Shown here: piece by piece, positions 36,254 to 44,726 of the stretch
How positions within the stretch are numbered: the stretch's first letter is position 1
How the letters are laid out: each line of letters begins with the position of its first letter
Origin: Brooklawnia cerclae
Lineage (GTDB): Bacteria > Actinomycetota > Actinomycetes > Propionibacteriales > Propionibacteriaceae
Assembly (NCBI RefSeq): GCF_011758645.1
Contig: NZ_JAAMOZ010000002.1
Span: forward strand, 62,001-126,000
Reading direction: 5' to 3'
DNA: 64,000 nt
Position numbers and translations under genes: made by a program
The notes under the pieces: generated by a model
What the model saw: the letters and a program-made list of their open reading frames with translations, nothing else
Told to the model about the DNA's origin: nothing
The model's database searches: none

Positions 36254-37126
36254 TCACAGAATGCTGATCGTCTGGCTCATGAGGTGACGCTGCCCCGGGG
36301 CCAGTGTGATCGACTGCTCACGGGAGTTGACCGTCTCGACGCACAGCATGCCGGGCCACTCGTCGTCGCCGAAGTCGGTCATCGTCCGGGACTTGTCCAC
36401 CCACGGGTTCCAGACCACGGTCTGTGCCGATCCGACCTTCTCGATCTGGATGGTGCGGCCCCAGGCCTCGTCCACGATCCGGGTGTTGGAGGCCGACTCG
36501 TAGATGCGGTCGGTCTCGGCCGTGATCGTCACCAGCCCCTCCTGCGTGGCGCAGGAGCCGGTGACCTTGTCGAAGTACGCCTCCCCCTCGAGACCCTCCA
36601 CATGCGTGTGACGCACGTCACCGACGGCGAAGTAGGTGTGCAGGCCCTCCTCGAAGGCCAGCTCCTCGTCGCCGGCGACCACCACGAGCTGCTGCAGCAG
36701 CGTCTCGCCCAGCGACACGTGCATCTCCAGCCCGTAGTCGTGGGTGAACGAGTCGGCCACCGCGTCGGTGACCTGTGGCCCGTCGAGCCCGAACCTCAGG
36801 GTGGCGGTGCCCTTCGGGCTGACCGCCGCGCTGATCAGATGCCAGGTGGCCAGGCGGGCGAACCCGTGGGCGGGAACCCGGTCTCCTTCCGGGCCCCCGC
36901 CGAACCACGGGAACACGAGGGGCACGCCACCGCGAACGGCTCGTCCCGGCTGATAGTCCGATGAGCCGCTCATCCACAAGACGGGCTTGTGGCCGGCGGG
37001 AGTCCATTCCGCGACATGCGCCCCATTGAGGTAGACAACGCCGGTCGCCGCAGCGGTTTCGACCCTGAAACCCGGCAGCGGGCCCTCAATCGGCACTATG
37101 CCCTCAGGCAGTGCTTCTTCCGTCAT
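36254..37126 (-). CDS. D-hexose-6-phosphate mutarotase / aldose-1-epimerase-like protein (YeaD type)
   Basis: The protein has 290 residues of beta-sandwich galactose-mutarotase fold. GVPLVFPWFG, the catalytic His in PAHGFARL, the second His in HTYF and the catalytic Glu in CVETVN follow the YeaD order. It speeds interconversion of alpha and beta anomers of glucose-6-phosphate or a related sugar. The ATG at 37126 (MTEEALPEG) is preferred to an upstream GTG. It is 51 bp downstream of the IlvD/Edd dehydratase on the same strand, so a shared transcript is possible. Confidence 0.82.
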   Translation of the reverse strand: MTEEALPEGIVPIEGPLPGFRVETAAATGVVYLNGAHVAEWTPAGHKPVLWMSGSSDYQPGRAVRGGVPLVFPWFGGGPEGDRVPAHGFARLATWHLISAAVSPKGTATLRFGLDGPQVTDAVADSFTHDYGLEMHVSLGETLLQQLVVVAGDEELAFEEGLHTYFAVGDVRHTHVEGLEGEAYFDKVTGSCATQEGLVTITAETDRIYESASNTRIVDEAWGRTIQIEKVGSAQTVVWNPWVDKSRTMTDFGDDEWPGMLCVETVNSREQSITLAPGQRHLMSQTISIL

Positions 37127-37177
37127 GAGACCCAAACCTACGACGTTCCAGGAGGTTGTCACCAGCCGGGGCCGCAC

Positions 37178-38893
37178 TCAGTGCGATTCCCGCCCGACGG
37201 CCGAGCCGGACGACCCCACGAGGAAGTCGAGATCGGCCCCGGTGTCGGCCTGGGTCACGTGGTCGATGTAGAGCCGCTCGTAGCCGCGTGCGGGCCGGGC
37301 GAAGGTCGCCTCGGTCTCGGGAAGCACCTCGCGGGCGTTGAGGTCGTCGTCGGGCATGTCGACGTAGAGACGGCGTCCGGGCACGTCGAGGACGATGTAG
37401 TCGCCGTTGCGCACCTTGCCGAGCGGACCACCGGCAGCGGCCTCGGGAGACACGTGCAGCACGACCGTGCCGTACGCGGTGCCCGACATACGGCCGTCGC
37501 ACACGCGGACCATGTCGCGCACGCCCTTTTCGAGCAGCTTGGTGGGCAGAGGTGTGTTCGACACCTCGGGCATGCCCGGGTAGCCCTTGGGGCCGGCGCC
37601 GCGCAGGACGATGATGCAGGTCTCGTCGATGTCGAGGTCGGGGTCGTCGATGCGGGCGTGCAGGTCCTCGATGTTCTCGAAGACGACGGCGCGTCCGCGG
37701 TGCTGCAGGAGCTCGGGGGACGCGGCCGCGGGCTTGATGATCGCGCCGGTCGGGGCCAGGTTGCCGTGCAGCACGGCGATGCCCGCCTCCTTCTGGACGG
37801 GGTTGTCGCGAGTGTGGATGACGTCGGTGTCGAAGATCTCGGCGCCGTCGAGGTGGGCCGACAGGGGCTTGCCGCTGACGGTGATGGCCTCGTCCGACAG
37901 CAGGTCGCGCACCTGGTTGAGTGCGGCGAGCAGGCCGCCCGCCCGGAAGAGGTCCTCCATGAGGTAGGTGCCCGCGGGCTGCAGGTTGGCGAGCAGGGGC
38001 AGGTGCGAACCGTGCTCGTCGAAGTCGGTGAGCTTCAGGTCGGCACCGACGCGCCCGGCGATGGCGAGCAGGTGGGGCACGGCGTTGGTGGAGCCGCCGA
38101 CGGTCGCCAGCGCCACGATCGCGTTGAGGAAGGCCTCGCGCTTGAGGATGTCGGAGGGCTTCAGGTCCTCCTCCACCATCTCGACGATGCGCTGGCCGGT
38201 GGCGTGCGCGAACTTGAGCAGCCGGGCGTCGGGTGCGGGGACGCCGGCGCTGCCGGGCAGCGTCATGCCCAGTGCCTCGGCCATGATGCCCATGGTGGAC
38301 GCGGTGCCCATGGTGTTGCAGTGGCCCGCCGAGCGGATCATCGCCTGCTGGGACGCCGCGAACTCCTCGTTGGTCACCTTGCCCGCGCGCGCCTCCTCCG
38401 ACCAGCGCCACACATCGGTGCCGCAGCCGAGCGGGTGTCCACGGAAGGTGCCGGTGAGCATCGGGCCGCCGTTGAGCATGATCGCGGGCAGGTTGACACT
38501 GGCCGCGCCCATGATCAGCGAGGGGACGGTCTTGTCGCAGCCACCCAGCAGGACGACGCCGTCGATCGGGTTGGCCCGGATGAGCTCCTCGGCCGCCATC
38601 GCCGCCAGGTTGCGGAAGAGCATCGCGGTCGGACGCATCTGGGTCTCGCCGAGCGAGATGACCGGCATGTCGAGCGGGACGCCGCCGGCCGCCCAGATGC
38701 CCTGCTTCACCGCGGCGCTCACCTGGGTGAGGTGTGCGTTGCAGGGGGATATCTCGGAGGCGGTGTTACAGATCGCGATCATGGGCTTGCCGGTGAAGGC
38801 GTCGTCCGGCAGTCCCCGCCGCATCCATGCGGTGTGGATGTAGGTGTCCCGGCTCGTTCCTTCGTACCAGGCCGCTGTGCGTCGTGCGGGCAT
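37178..38893 (-). CDS. IlvD/Edd-family dehydratase (probable sugar-acid dehydratase)
   Basis: The protein has 571 residues. The three cluster-ligand cysteines are in SPCNAH, GGCDKT and GHCNTMG, as in Fe-S dehydratases of the IlvD/Edd family. The catalytic Ser region RMSGTAYGT is present. Details such as AWYEGTSRDTYIHTAWMRRGL at the N-terminus look like the arabinonate/xylonate or other sugar-acid dehydratase branch rather than IlvD of valine synthesis. The linked mutarotase and the absence of ilv genes agree. AAGGAG precedes the ATG at 38893. The substrate is undecided. Confidence 0.83.
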   Translation of the reverse strand: MPARRTAAWYEGTSRDTYIHTAWMRRGLPDDAFTGKPMIAICNTASEISPCNAHLTQVSAAVKQGIWAAGGVPLDMPVISLGETQMRPTAMLFRNLAAMAAEELIRANPIDGVVLLGGCDKTVPSLIMGAASVNLPAIMLNGGPMLTGTFRGHPLGCGTDVWRWSEEARAGKVTNEEFAASQQAMIRSAGHCNTMGTASTMGIMAEALGMTLPGSAGVPAPDARLLKFAHATGQRIVEMVEEDLKPSDILKREAFLNAIVALATVGGSTNAVPHLLAIAGRVGADLKLTDFDEHGSHLPLLANLQPAGTYLMEDLFRAGGLLAALNQVRDLLSDEAITVSGKPLSAHLDGAEIFDTDVIHTRDNPVQKEAGIAVLHGNLAPTGAIIKPAAASPELLQHRGRAVVFENIEDLHARIDDPDLDIDETCIIVLRGAGPKGYPGMPEVSNTPLPTKLLEKGVRDMVRVCDGRMSGTAYGTVVLHVSPEAAAGGPLGKVRNGDYIVLDVPGRRLYVDMPDDDLNAREVLPETEATFARPARGYERLYIDHVTQADTGADLDFLVGSSGSAVGRESH

Positions 38894-39027
38894 GCGTGAA
38901 CTCCTTTGTCTCAGGTCCCGAGCCTCCAGCCTATAGGGCTTCACCGCTTCGTGAGTGGGGGGTTCGCGGTCTGGCTACCGCTTTCCGTCGCGATACGGCA
39001 ATGGCTGCCAATCGGCTCCGAGCGTCC

Positions 39028-40602
39028 CTACAGCTCCAGGCCCATGGGCTCGTCACGGAAGATCCGGGCGTCCATGAGCTTGAGATCGTCGGCCACTGCG
39101 AGCGGGATCGCGGACCGGTCGAGCACGTCACGCTGCAGGTCGACCCCGGGAGCGATCTCGACGACGACCAGGCTGCCCTCGCGCAGTTCCAGGACGGCGC
39201 GCTCGGTGACGTAGACCACCTTCTGGCCCCGCTCGGCACCGACGCGTCCCGACCAGGTGATCTGGGCCACCTCGGGCACGAACTTCGGGATGTCGCCGTC
39301 GCTGCGGATCTCGATGCGGCCGTCGCCGATCACGAGGTCTTTCCTACCGGCCGTGAACTGCCCGCTGAACACCAGGTGCGCCGCATGTGCCGTGATGTCG
39401 GCGAAGCCGCCCACGCCCGCGGTCACGTGAGTGGCCGACGGCATGAGCGAGACGTTGACGTCGCCCGACGAGCTGACCTCCATGAAGCTCAGCAGCGCGA
39501 TGTCGATGCCGCCGCCCTGCAACAAGGTGAACTGGTCGGGGGAGGGGACGATGGCGTCCGGGTTGTACGCGGCACCGAACGGCTTGCCGGTGACGGGGAA
39601 ACCGCCGACGGCACCCTGCTCGATCACCCAGGTGACCGCGTCGCCGTGTCCCTCCTCCAGGAGGATGCGGGGCACGTTGGCGGAGATCCCGAACCCCAGG
39701 TTGGCGATGTCGTCCCGCGACAGCTCCATCGCGGCGCGCCGGGCGATCACCTTCTGGATGCCGAACTCGACGTGGTCGATCTCGTCGAGCGACATGGCCT
39801 GCTCGCCCGACAGGGCCGGGTCGTAGGTGATGCCCGCCACCTGCTTCTGGTCGGGGGCCACCACGATCGCGTCCACGAGCGCGCCGGGAACGTGCACGAT
39901 GCGCGCCGGGCGGTGCTCCTCGCTCATGCGCTCGACCTGGGCGATGACGACCCCGCCGTTGTTGTGCGCGGCGTAGGCGGTGTCGAGGGTGCCGAGGACG
40001 GCGGCCTCGTGCTCGAAGGTCAGGTTGCCGTACGGGTCGGCGGTGGTCGCGCGGATGATCGCGACGTCGACCGGGATCGCGGGCAGGAACAGCCACTCGC
40101 GTCCGTCGACCTCCATGATGCGGACGAGGTCGGGGCTGACGTCGTTCATCTTGCCGCCCTCGACGCGGGGGTCGAGGAACGTGCCGATGCCGACGTCGCT
40201 CAGGACGCCCGGTTGCCTGGCTGCGGCCGCCCGCTGCATCTGGTACATGAGGCCCGAGGGGATCATGTAGGCCTCGATCTGGCCGGACTCCAGCATCTCG
40301 CGCACGGGGGGCTTGGCCATCTTCGACGGGCCGGCCGGGTAGGAGCCGCCGACGATGCGCTTCAGCAATCCGGGAGTGGCCAGGTGATTCGATCCCTGGA
40401 TGCCGTCGGACATGTCGCCCGCGTTGATGCAGTGCAGCGACGTGATCCCGGCCGGATGGGCCTCGGCGTCGAAGCGCTGCCGGATGCCGGCGAGCACGGC
40501 GTCCGGGCATCCGATGGCGGACGATGCGGAGACCGAGATGGTGGCCCCGTCTGGGATGAGGGCGGCCGCTTCGACGGCGGTCAGGACTGGCGGACGACGC
40601 AC
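39028..40602 (-). CDS. Propionate CoA-transferase-like acyl-CoA:carboxylate CoA-transferase
   Basis: The protein has 524 residues, the fused alpha+beta class I CoA-transferase length. The N-half has the oxyanion/GxGG-like binding segments, and PYGNLTFEHEAAVLG holds the Glu that forms the glutamyl-CoA thioester in propionate CoA-transferase (Pct). It swaps CoA between short-chain acyl-CoA and acetate, propionate, lactate or acrylate. The GTG at 40602 has an AAAGGAG site; upstream in-frame codons are inside the operator region. A cre-like palindrome lies 69 bp upstream. Carbon-source control of a fermentation step is a fair inference. Confidence 0.85.
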   Translation of the reverse strand: MRRPPVLTAVEAAALIPDGATISVSASSAIGCPDAVLAGIRQRFDAEAHPAGITSLHCINAGDMSDGIQGSNHLATPGLLKRIVGGSYPAGPSKMAKPPVREMLESGQIEAYMIPSGLMYQMQRAAAARQPGVLSDVGIGTFLDPRVEGGKMNDVSPDLVRIMEVDGREWLFLPAIPVDVAIIRATTADPYGNLTFEHEAAVLGTLDTAYAAHNNGGVVIAQVERMSEEHRPARIVHVPGALVDAIVVAPDQKQVAGITYDPALSGEQAMSLDEIDHVEFGIQKVIARRAAMELSRDDIANLGFGISANVPRILLEEGHGDAVTWVIEQGAVGGFPVTGKPFGAAYNPDAIVPSPDQFTLLQGGGIDIALLSFMEVSSSGDVNVSLMPSATHVTAGVGGFADITAHAAHLVFSGQFTAGRKDLVIGDGRIEIRSDGDIPKFVPEVAQITWSGRVGAERGQKVVYVTERAVLELREGSLVVVEIAPGVDLQRDVLDRSAIPLAVADDLKLMDARIFRDEPMGLEL

Positions 40603-40670
40603 GTGATGCTCCTTTGCGCTTGCTGCCGGCCCGCGCACGCGGCGGGCTGCGCGACCATCATGCCATGGCG

Positions 40671-40685
40671 TGAAAGCGCTTTCCA
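40671..40685. promoter_or_regulatory. cre/LacI-family-type operator
   Basis: TGAAAGCGCTTTCCA matches the LacI/GalR and CcpA-type consensus built on the AAGCGCTT centre with symmetric arms. It sits between the NIPSNAP-like stop (40702) and the CoA-transferase start (40602), where it would overlap the promoter. No LacI-family gene is in the window. Confidence 0.7.
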
Positions 40686-40701
40686 AGTGGGGCCGGGTCA
40701 C

Positions 40702-41364
40702 TCATCCCGGCAGCAGCAGCTGACGTGCGGGGTGGATCGCGTAGTCGGCCATGTAGTCGAACACCCCGCGCAGCTCGACGCGGGCAGGGTCGTGGTAGTA
40801 GGGACGCTGCGCCGCCGGAAAGTCCTCCCAGGTGCCCGCGAAGTCGAACGCCCAGGTGAACATGTCCTGGGGCTCGTCGGCCACCGCGAACAGGCAGCGG
40901 AACCCGTAGCGCTCGCGCACGGGGACGATACGCCGCCAGACGGCCAGGAACTCGTCCCACGAGCCGGTGATCGAGTAGCGGCGCATGATCGCGATGCGAT
41001 CGCCGGCGGACGCCGCGGTGGCGTGTGTGAGGCGCTCGACACGCACCGGGCGCACCCTGAGGTTGCGGAACACGTGCGGTGCCTTCAGTCCGGCCAGTTC
41101 GGCGGTGCGCGGATCGTCCCGTACGGCGCGCTCACCCGCCTGCGGGTCGGGGTGCGAGTAGAGCCAGGTGAGTTTGGGCTCGGCGTCGGTCTCCACGAAG
41201 GCCCGGTGCGAGGTGTAGCCGTGCTCGGCGCGGATCGCCAACTCGCGGGGCCACAACTCGTCCAGATAGGCGTCGAGATGGTGCGGTTTGACGGAGAAGC
41301 GGTGCAGGATCATCTGCTCGTCCGGGGGCTCGACCAGGGCCGGGGCGTCGTCCGATGTCGCCAT
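40702..41364 (-). CDS. Tandem NIPSNAP-like (dimeric alpha/beta barrel) protein
   Basis: The protein has 220 residues with two homologous halves. ILHRFSVKPHHLDAYLDEL and LTWLYSHPD in the first correspond to IMRRYSITGSWDEFLAVW and FTWAFDFAG in the second, each a ferredoxin-like NIPSNAP/ABM unit. No catalytic residues are evident; family members are of mostly unknown role. A GACACT box ends 6 nt before the ATG, suggesting a leaderless start. It lies upstream of the CoA-transferase on the same strand but is separated from it by the cre-like operator. Confidence 0.7.
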   Translation of the reverse strand: MATSDDAPALVEPPDEQMILHRFSVKPHHLDAYLDELWPRELAIRAEHGYTSHRAFVETDAEPKLTWLYSHPDPQAGERAVRDDPRTAELAGLKAPHVFRNLRVRPVRVERLTHATAASAGDRIAIMRRYSITGSWDEFLAVWRRIVPVRERYGFRCLFAVADEPQDMFTWAFDFAGTWEDFPAAQRPYYHDPARVELRGVFDYMADYAIHPARQLLLPG

Positions 41365-41450
41365 GATCCCAGTGTCGCACCCGCCGGCCGGGATGCCTCG
41401 CGTCCGGTACCAGGTGTGCGCAGGGTGCGATCTGTGCTTGAGTTGGGCGG

Positions 41451-42686
41451 GTGATCAGCCCGGACGTCCCGGCGCCAAGCGCGCCGTTGCGCATCGTCAT
41501 GGTGTCGCTGCACACCTCCCCGACAGCCTCGCCCGGCTCGGCCGACGCCGGGGGGATGAACGTCGTCGAGCTCAACTCCGCCGTGGCACTGGGGGCGGCC
41601 GGCCATCGCGTCGACCTGCTGACCCGCAAGGACGAGACCCACCTGCCCGAGGTCGTGGAGCTCGCGCCCGGCGTGCGCATGTTCAACCTGGACGCGGGCC
41701 CGGCCGTCTCCGTGGCCAAGAGCCGGCAGGAGGCGTTGATCGAGCCGTTCCGCGACGCGATGTCGCGCTGGTGGGACGCCCACGGCGCCGGAGCCGACGT
41801 CGTCCACTCGCATCACTGGTTCTCGGGGGTCGCGGCGATCCCCGTGGCGCGGCGGGTCGGCGTCCCGCACGTGCAGAGCTATCACTCGGTCGCCGCTCCG
41901 GAGGGCGCCGGGCTGGACGACGGGGAGGCACCCGAATCGCCCGGCAGGCGTCACGGGGAGCGGCTGGCCGCCACGCAGTCGGATCACATCGTCGCGGTGA
42001 GCCAGTACGAGGCGCGGACGATCATCCAGCGCTACGAACCCGCCGCCGACCGGCTCAGCGTCGTGCGTCCCGGCGTCGACCTCCGGCAGTTCCGGCCGTT
42101 GCGCCCGGGCGAGACCAACTGGGCGTGGCGCGGCAACTACGTGCTGTTCGCCGCCCGGCTGCAGCCCCTCAAGGCACCCGATCTGGCTTTGCGGACGCTG
42201 GCGGCGCTTCCGCGGGGTGATCGCCCGCGCCTGGTGGTGGCGGGCCAGACGTCGGTGGACTTCTCCTGGTACGCACGCGAGCTCCGGGAACTGGCTGCAG
42301 ACCTCGGCATCACCGACGAGGTCCTCTACATCGGCTCGCAGGACCGCGACCAGCTCGCGACGATGATGCGGGGAGCCAGCCTGCTGCTGAACCCCAGCCA
42401 CTCCGAGACGTTCGGGCTGGTCAACCTGGAGGCCTCCGCCAGCGGAGTGCCCGTCGTGGCCAGCCGCGCGGGTGGCATGCCGGAGTCTGTGGTCGACGGG
42501 GTGACAGGTGTGCTCATGGACTCGCGGGACCCGGCGAACTGGGCGCGGGCGGTGCACGCGTTCACCAGCGACACCGGCCACCGCATCTCCACCGGGCGAG
42601 CGGGGCGCGCTTTCGCCGAGACCCGGGGCTGGCCCGTCGTCGCGGGCGAACTCACCGACGTCTACCGAAAGGTGCTGGGACGATGA
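41451..42686 (+). CDS. mshA: GT4 glycosyltransferase, MshA-like (D-inositol-3-phosphate GlcNAc transferase)
   Basis: The protein has 411 residues. The N-terminal HTSPTASPGSADAGGMNVV loop is the MshA signature that binds inositol phosphate, FAARLQPLKAPDLALR is the GT-B linker, and SHSETFGLVNLEASASG holds the E-x7-E nucleotide-sugar motif. MshA makes GlcNAc-inositol-phosphate, the first step of mycothiol synthesis. The next gene is MshB-like and overlaps it by ATGA, which strengthens the call. The start is GTG at 41451; no strong ribosome site is visible. Confidence 0.8.
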   Translation: MISPDVPAPSAPLRIVMVSLHTSPTASPGSADAGGMNVVELNSAVALGAAGHRVDLLTRKDETHLPEVVELAPGVRMFNLDAGPAVSVAKSRQEALIEPFRDAMSRWWDAHGAGADVVHSHHWFSGVAAIPVARRVGVPHVQSYHSVAAPEGAGLDDGEAPESPGRRHGERLAATQSDHIVAVSQYEARTIIQRYEPAADRLSVVRPGVDLRQFRPLRPGETNWAWRGNYVLFAARLQPLKAPDLALRTLAALPRGDRPRLVVAGQTSVDFSWYARELRELAADLGITDEVLYIGSQDRDQLATMMRGASLLLNPSHSETFGLVNLEASASGVPVVASRAGGMPESVVDGVTGVLMDSRDPANWARAVHAFTSDTGHRISTGRAGRAFAETRGWPVVAGELTDVYRKVLGR

Positions 42687-43456
42687 CCGATCTGCTCGAC
42701 CTGCTCTCCGCGGGCCGGGGAGGCACCGTGTGGCCGCTGTTCGTGCACGCGCATCCGGACGACGAGACCCTGCAGTCCGGCCTGCTCATCGCGTGGCTCG
42801 CCGCCCGCCAGGTGGCCTGCGACGTGGTGACCTGCACGCGCGGCGAGCAGGGCGAGGTGGTCGACGGTGTGCTGCCACCCACGATCACGCCCGACGACCT
42901 CGTGCGCGTGCGGATGCGCGAGCTCACCGGCGCCCTCGACAAGCTCGGGGTGGCCGGGCGGTTCATGCTCGGCACACCGCCGGCGCGAGCCGGGGGCCTG
43001 GAGGCCAGGCACTACCACGACTCGGGCATGCGCTGGGTCGCCCCCGGGCTGGCTGGGCCGGCCGATGTCGACGACCCGCTCGCGTTCACGGCCGCGCCCC
43101 TCGAGGAGGCGGTGGACGACCTGCTCGCCCTGATCGCCGAGACGCAGCCGTCGGTGCTCGTCGGCTACGACCGGCACGGCAGCTACGGGCATCCCGACCA
43201 TCGGCGTGCGCATGAGGTGGCGGTGGCCGCGGCGCGTTCCTCCGGGGTGCCGATGATCGAGGTGGCGTCCGCCGAGGATGCCGAGGGCTTCGAGTGGTTC
43301 GACCTGTCCGCGCAGTTGCCCGTGGTGATCGACGCCCTGCGCTGTCACGCCACCCAGCTCACCGTTGTGGACGGGGATCACATCGTCCACGTGGGCGGGC
43401 AGCGCCAGGAACTGCCCCGGAAGGTGGGGTTGCGGCCGCTGGGGGACGAAAACTGA
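42683..43456 (+). CDS. mshB: PIG-L family deacetylase, MshB-like (GlcNAc-Ins deacetylase)
   Basis: The protein has 257 residues. Zinc ligands occur in HAHPDDETLQSG (H-x-x-D-D) and in GYDRHGSYGHPDHRRAH, and the VTCTRGEQGEVV strand is typical of MshB/Mca. MshB removes acetate from GlcNAc-inositol; Mca cleaves mycothiol S-conjugates and is the main alternative. Immediate coupling to an MshA-like gene favours MshB. These two genes lie far apart in mycobacteria. Two big palindromes follow the stop. Confidence 0.8.
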   Translation: MTDLLDLLSAGRGGTVWPLFVHAHPDDETLQSGLLIAWLAARQVACDVVTCTRGEQGEVVDGVLPPTITPDDLVRVRMRELTGALDKLGVAGRFMLGTPPARAGGLEARHYHDSGMRWVAPGLAGPADVDDPLAFTAAPLEEAVDDLLALIAETQPSVLVGYDRHGSYGHPDHRRAHEVAVAAARSSGVPMIEVASAEDAEGFEWFDLSAQLPVVIDALRCHATQLTVVDGDHIVHVGGQRQELPRKVGLRPLGDEN

Positions 43457-43508
43457 ATCAGCGTGGAAAGTTGTGGTGCGTACTCGCACCACAACTTTCC
43501 ACGCTGAT
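43457..43508. repeat. 24-bp perfect palindrome, possible bidirectional terminator
   Basis: ATCAGCGTGGAAAGTTGTGG plus TGCG (43457-43480) is repeated exactly inverted at 43485-43508 around TACT. It begins 1 nt after the mshB stop and lies between convergent genes, so termination is plausible. Unlike an ordinary terminator it has no T-tract and has a less GC-rich core. Compare 16263-16328. Confidence 0.75.
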
Positions 43509-43509
43509 C

Positions 43510-43541
43510 GCGATGCCGTGGTGGCGTCGCCACGGCATCGC
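43510..43541. terminator. Second hairpin between convergent mshB and SDR genes
   Basis: GCGATGCCGTGG (43510-43521) pairs with CCACGGCATCGC (43530-43541), a 12-bp perfect stem with an 8-nt loop directly after the larger palindrome. It is the likely terminator for one or both convergent transcripts. Confidence 0.6.
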
Positions 43542-43594
43542 ACAGGACCTGTGAGCTGACCTTGCGGTGCGTCCCGGTCTCGCGCGGTGTCACC

Positions 43595-44626
43595 TCAGAC
43601 TGCGGACCATCCGCCGTCGGACGCGACGATCGCGCCGTTGATGTTGACCGAGTCGCGGGAGAGCAGGAACGTGATGGATGCGGCGAGTTCTTCGGCCATG
43701 GCCAGCGTCGGGATGTTGTGCTGATAGGTGCCGAGCACGGGCGCGCCGAGTTGGGCCTGGCCGGGCACGTGGATGCCGGTCGCGACGCCGCCGGGCGCGA
43801 CGGCGTTGGCACGGATGCCACTCCTGGAATACATCACGGCTGTCGACTTCGTCAGGCCGATGACCGCATGCTTGGACGCGGTGTAGGCCACGCCCGCGGC
43901 TGAGCCGCGCAGGCCGGCCTCCGAGGCGACGTTGACGATGCGGCCCTGGGAGGCCTTCAGCATGATCGGGACGACCGCGCGGGTCAACCGCATGGTGCCT
44001 TCGAGGTTGACGCGCAGGACGCGGGACCACATCTGGTCGGTGACCTCGTGGATCGCCGACATGTCGTCCATGATGCCGGCGACGTTCGCCAGCGCGTCTA
44101 TCCGCCCCTGTGCTGCGGCCACGATCCGGGCGATGTCGTCCTCGTCGGCGATGTCGCCGGCGACGGCCACGATCTCGGCTCCGGTCGGGAGCGCGCCGCG
44201 GATCCCGTTGACGAACTCGTCGAGCTTGTCGCTGGAGATGTCGGCCGCGATGACGCGACCACCCTCGCGTGCCACTCGCGAAGCGACGGCACGCCCTATG
44301 CCGGACGCGGCGCCGGTGACGATGACCGTTTGGCCGGTGAAGCGGCCCGGGGTGATCACCTCGACCCAGCCGGCGGCCTCCTGAGACTCCCTGGCTTCGG
44401 CAGCTTCTTCCGGTGCTGCTTCGTGGTAGGCGGCCAACATGGCGTCCAGCGCCTCGGCGGGGAACTGCCCGCCCGAGATCGCGACCAGTTGCGCCAGCGG
44501 TAGGCCGCGTGCCGGGCCGAGGGCGTCCGGGGTGGCGCCGCCCCGCGCGAGCAGCTCGGTGAGAATGGGTCCGCCGATCGGATGATCGAGCCATTGGCCG
44601 ACGGTGGAATGGGCGGTCAGTGCCAT
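43595..44626 (-). CDS. Short-chain dehydrogenase/reductase with extra N-terminal helical domain
   Basis: The protein has 343 residues. The C-terminal 245 form a classical SDR: cofactor motif TGAASGIG, NVAG strand motif, catalytic Ser in NVASEAG, and YTASK. Before it, about 95 residues (TVGQWLDHPIGGPILTELLA, then GLPLAQLVAISGGQFPAEAL) make a helical domain like that found at the ends of some glycosidases, unusual on an SDR. The ATG at 44626 is followed by a normal N-terminus. A perfect palindromic operator (44650-44675) lies 24 bp upstream, so repressor control is likely. The substrate is unknown. Confidence 0.85.
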   Translation of the reverse strand: MALTAHSTVGQWLDHPIGGPILTELLARGGATPDALGPARGLPLAQLVAISGGQFPAEALDAMLAAYHEAAPEEAAEARESQEAAGWVEVITPGRFTGQTVIVTGAASGIGRAVASRVAREGGRVIAADISSDKLDEFVNGIRGALPTGAEIVAVAGDIADEDDIARIVAAAQGRIDALANVAGIMDDMSAIHEVTDQMWSRVLRVNLEGTMRLTRAVVPIMLKASQGRIVNVASEAGLRGSAAGVAYTASKHAVIGLTKSTAVMYSRSGIRANAVAPGGVATGIHVPGQAQLGAPVLGTYQHNIPTLAMAEELAASITFLLSRDSVNINGAIVASDGGWSAV

Positions 44627-44649
44627 GGTGTGCTCCTTTGCAGGGCCTG

Positions 44650-44675
44650 GCATCCGGACAGTTTTGTCCGGATGC
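44650..44675. promoter_or_regulatory. Palindromic operator upstream of the SDR gene
   Basis: GCATCCGGACA - GTTT - TGTCCGGATGC, perfect 11-bp arms, is located 24-49 bp before the SDR start codon. The symmetric GGACA-N4-TGTCC core is of the size bound by TetR-family dimers. The cognate regulator is not identified; none adjoins. Confidence 0.65.
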
Positions 44676-44726
44676 TCAGCTTAGCTCAGGCCCGGACGCC
44701 GCCCCCGCTTCGTGACGAACCGCCGC

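Noticed and set aside
37178-38893. IlvD of branched-chain amino acid synthesis
   Set aside because: No ilv genes nearby and sequence details plus the linked mutarotase favour a sugar-acid dehydratase; kept as an alternative only.
36989-41454. Long plus-strand frames opposite the dehydratase and CoA-transferase genes (636 and 875 codons)
   Set aside because: His/Asp/Gly-rich, motif-free translations; explained as antisense shadows of the minus-strand genes.
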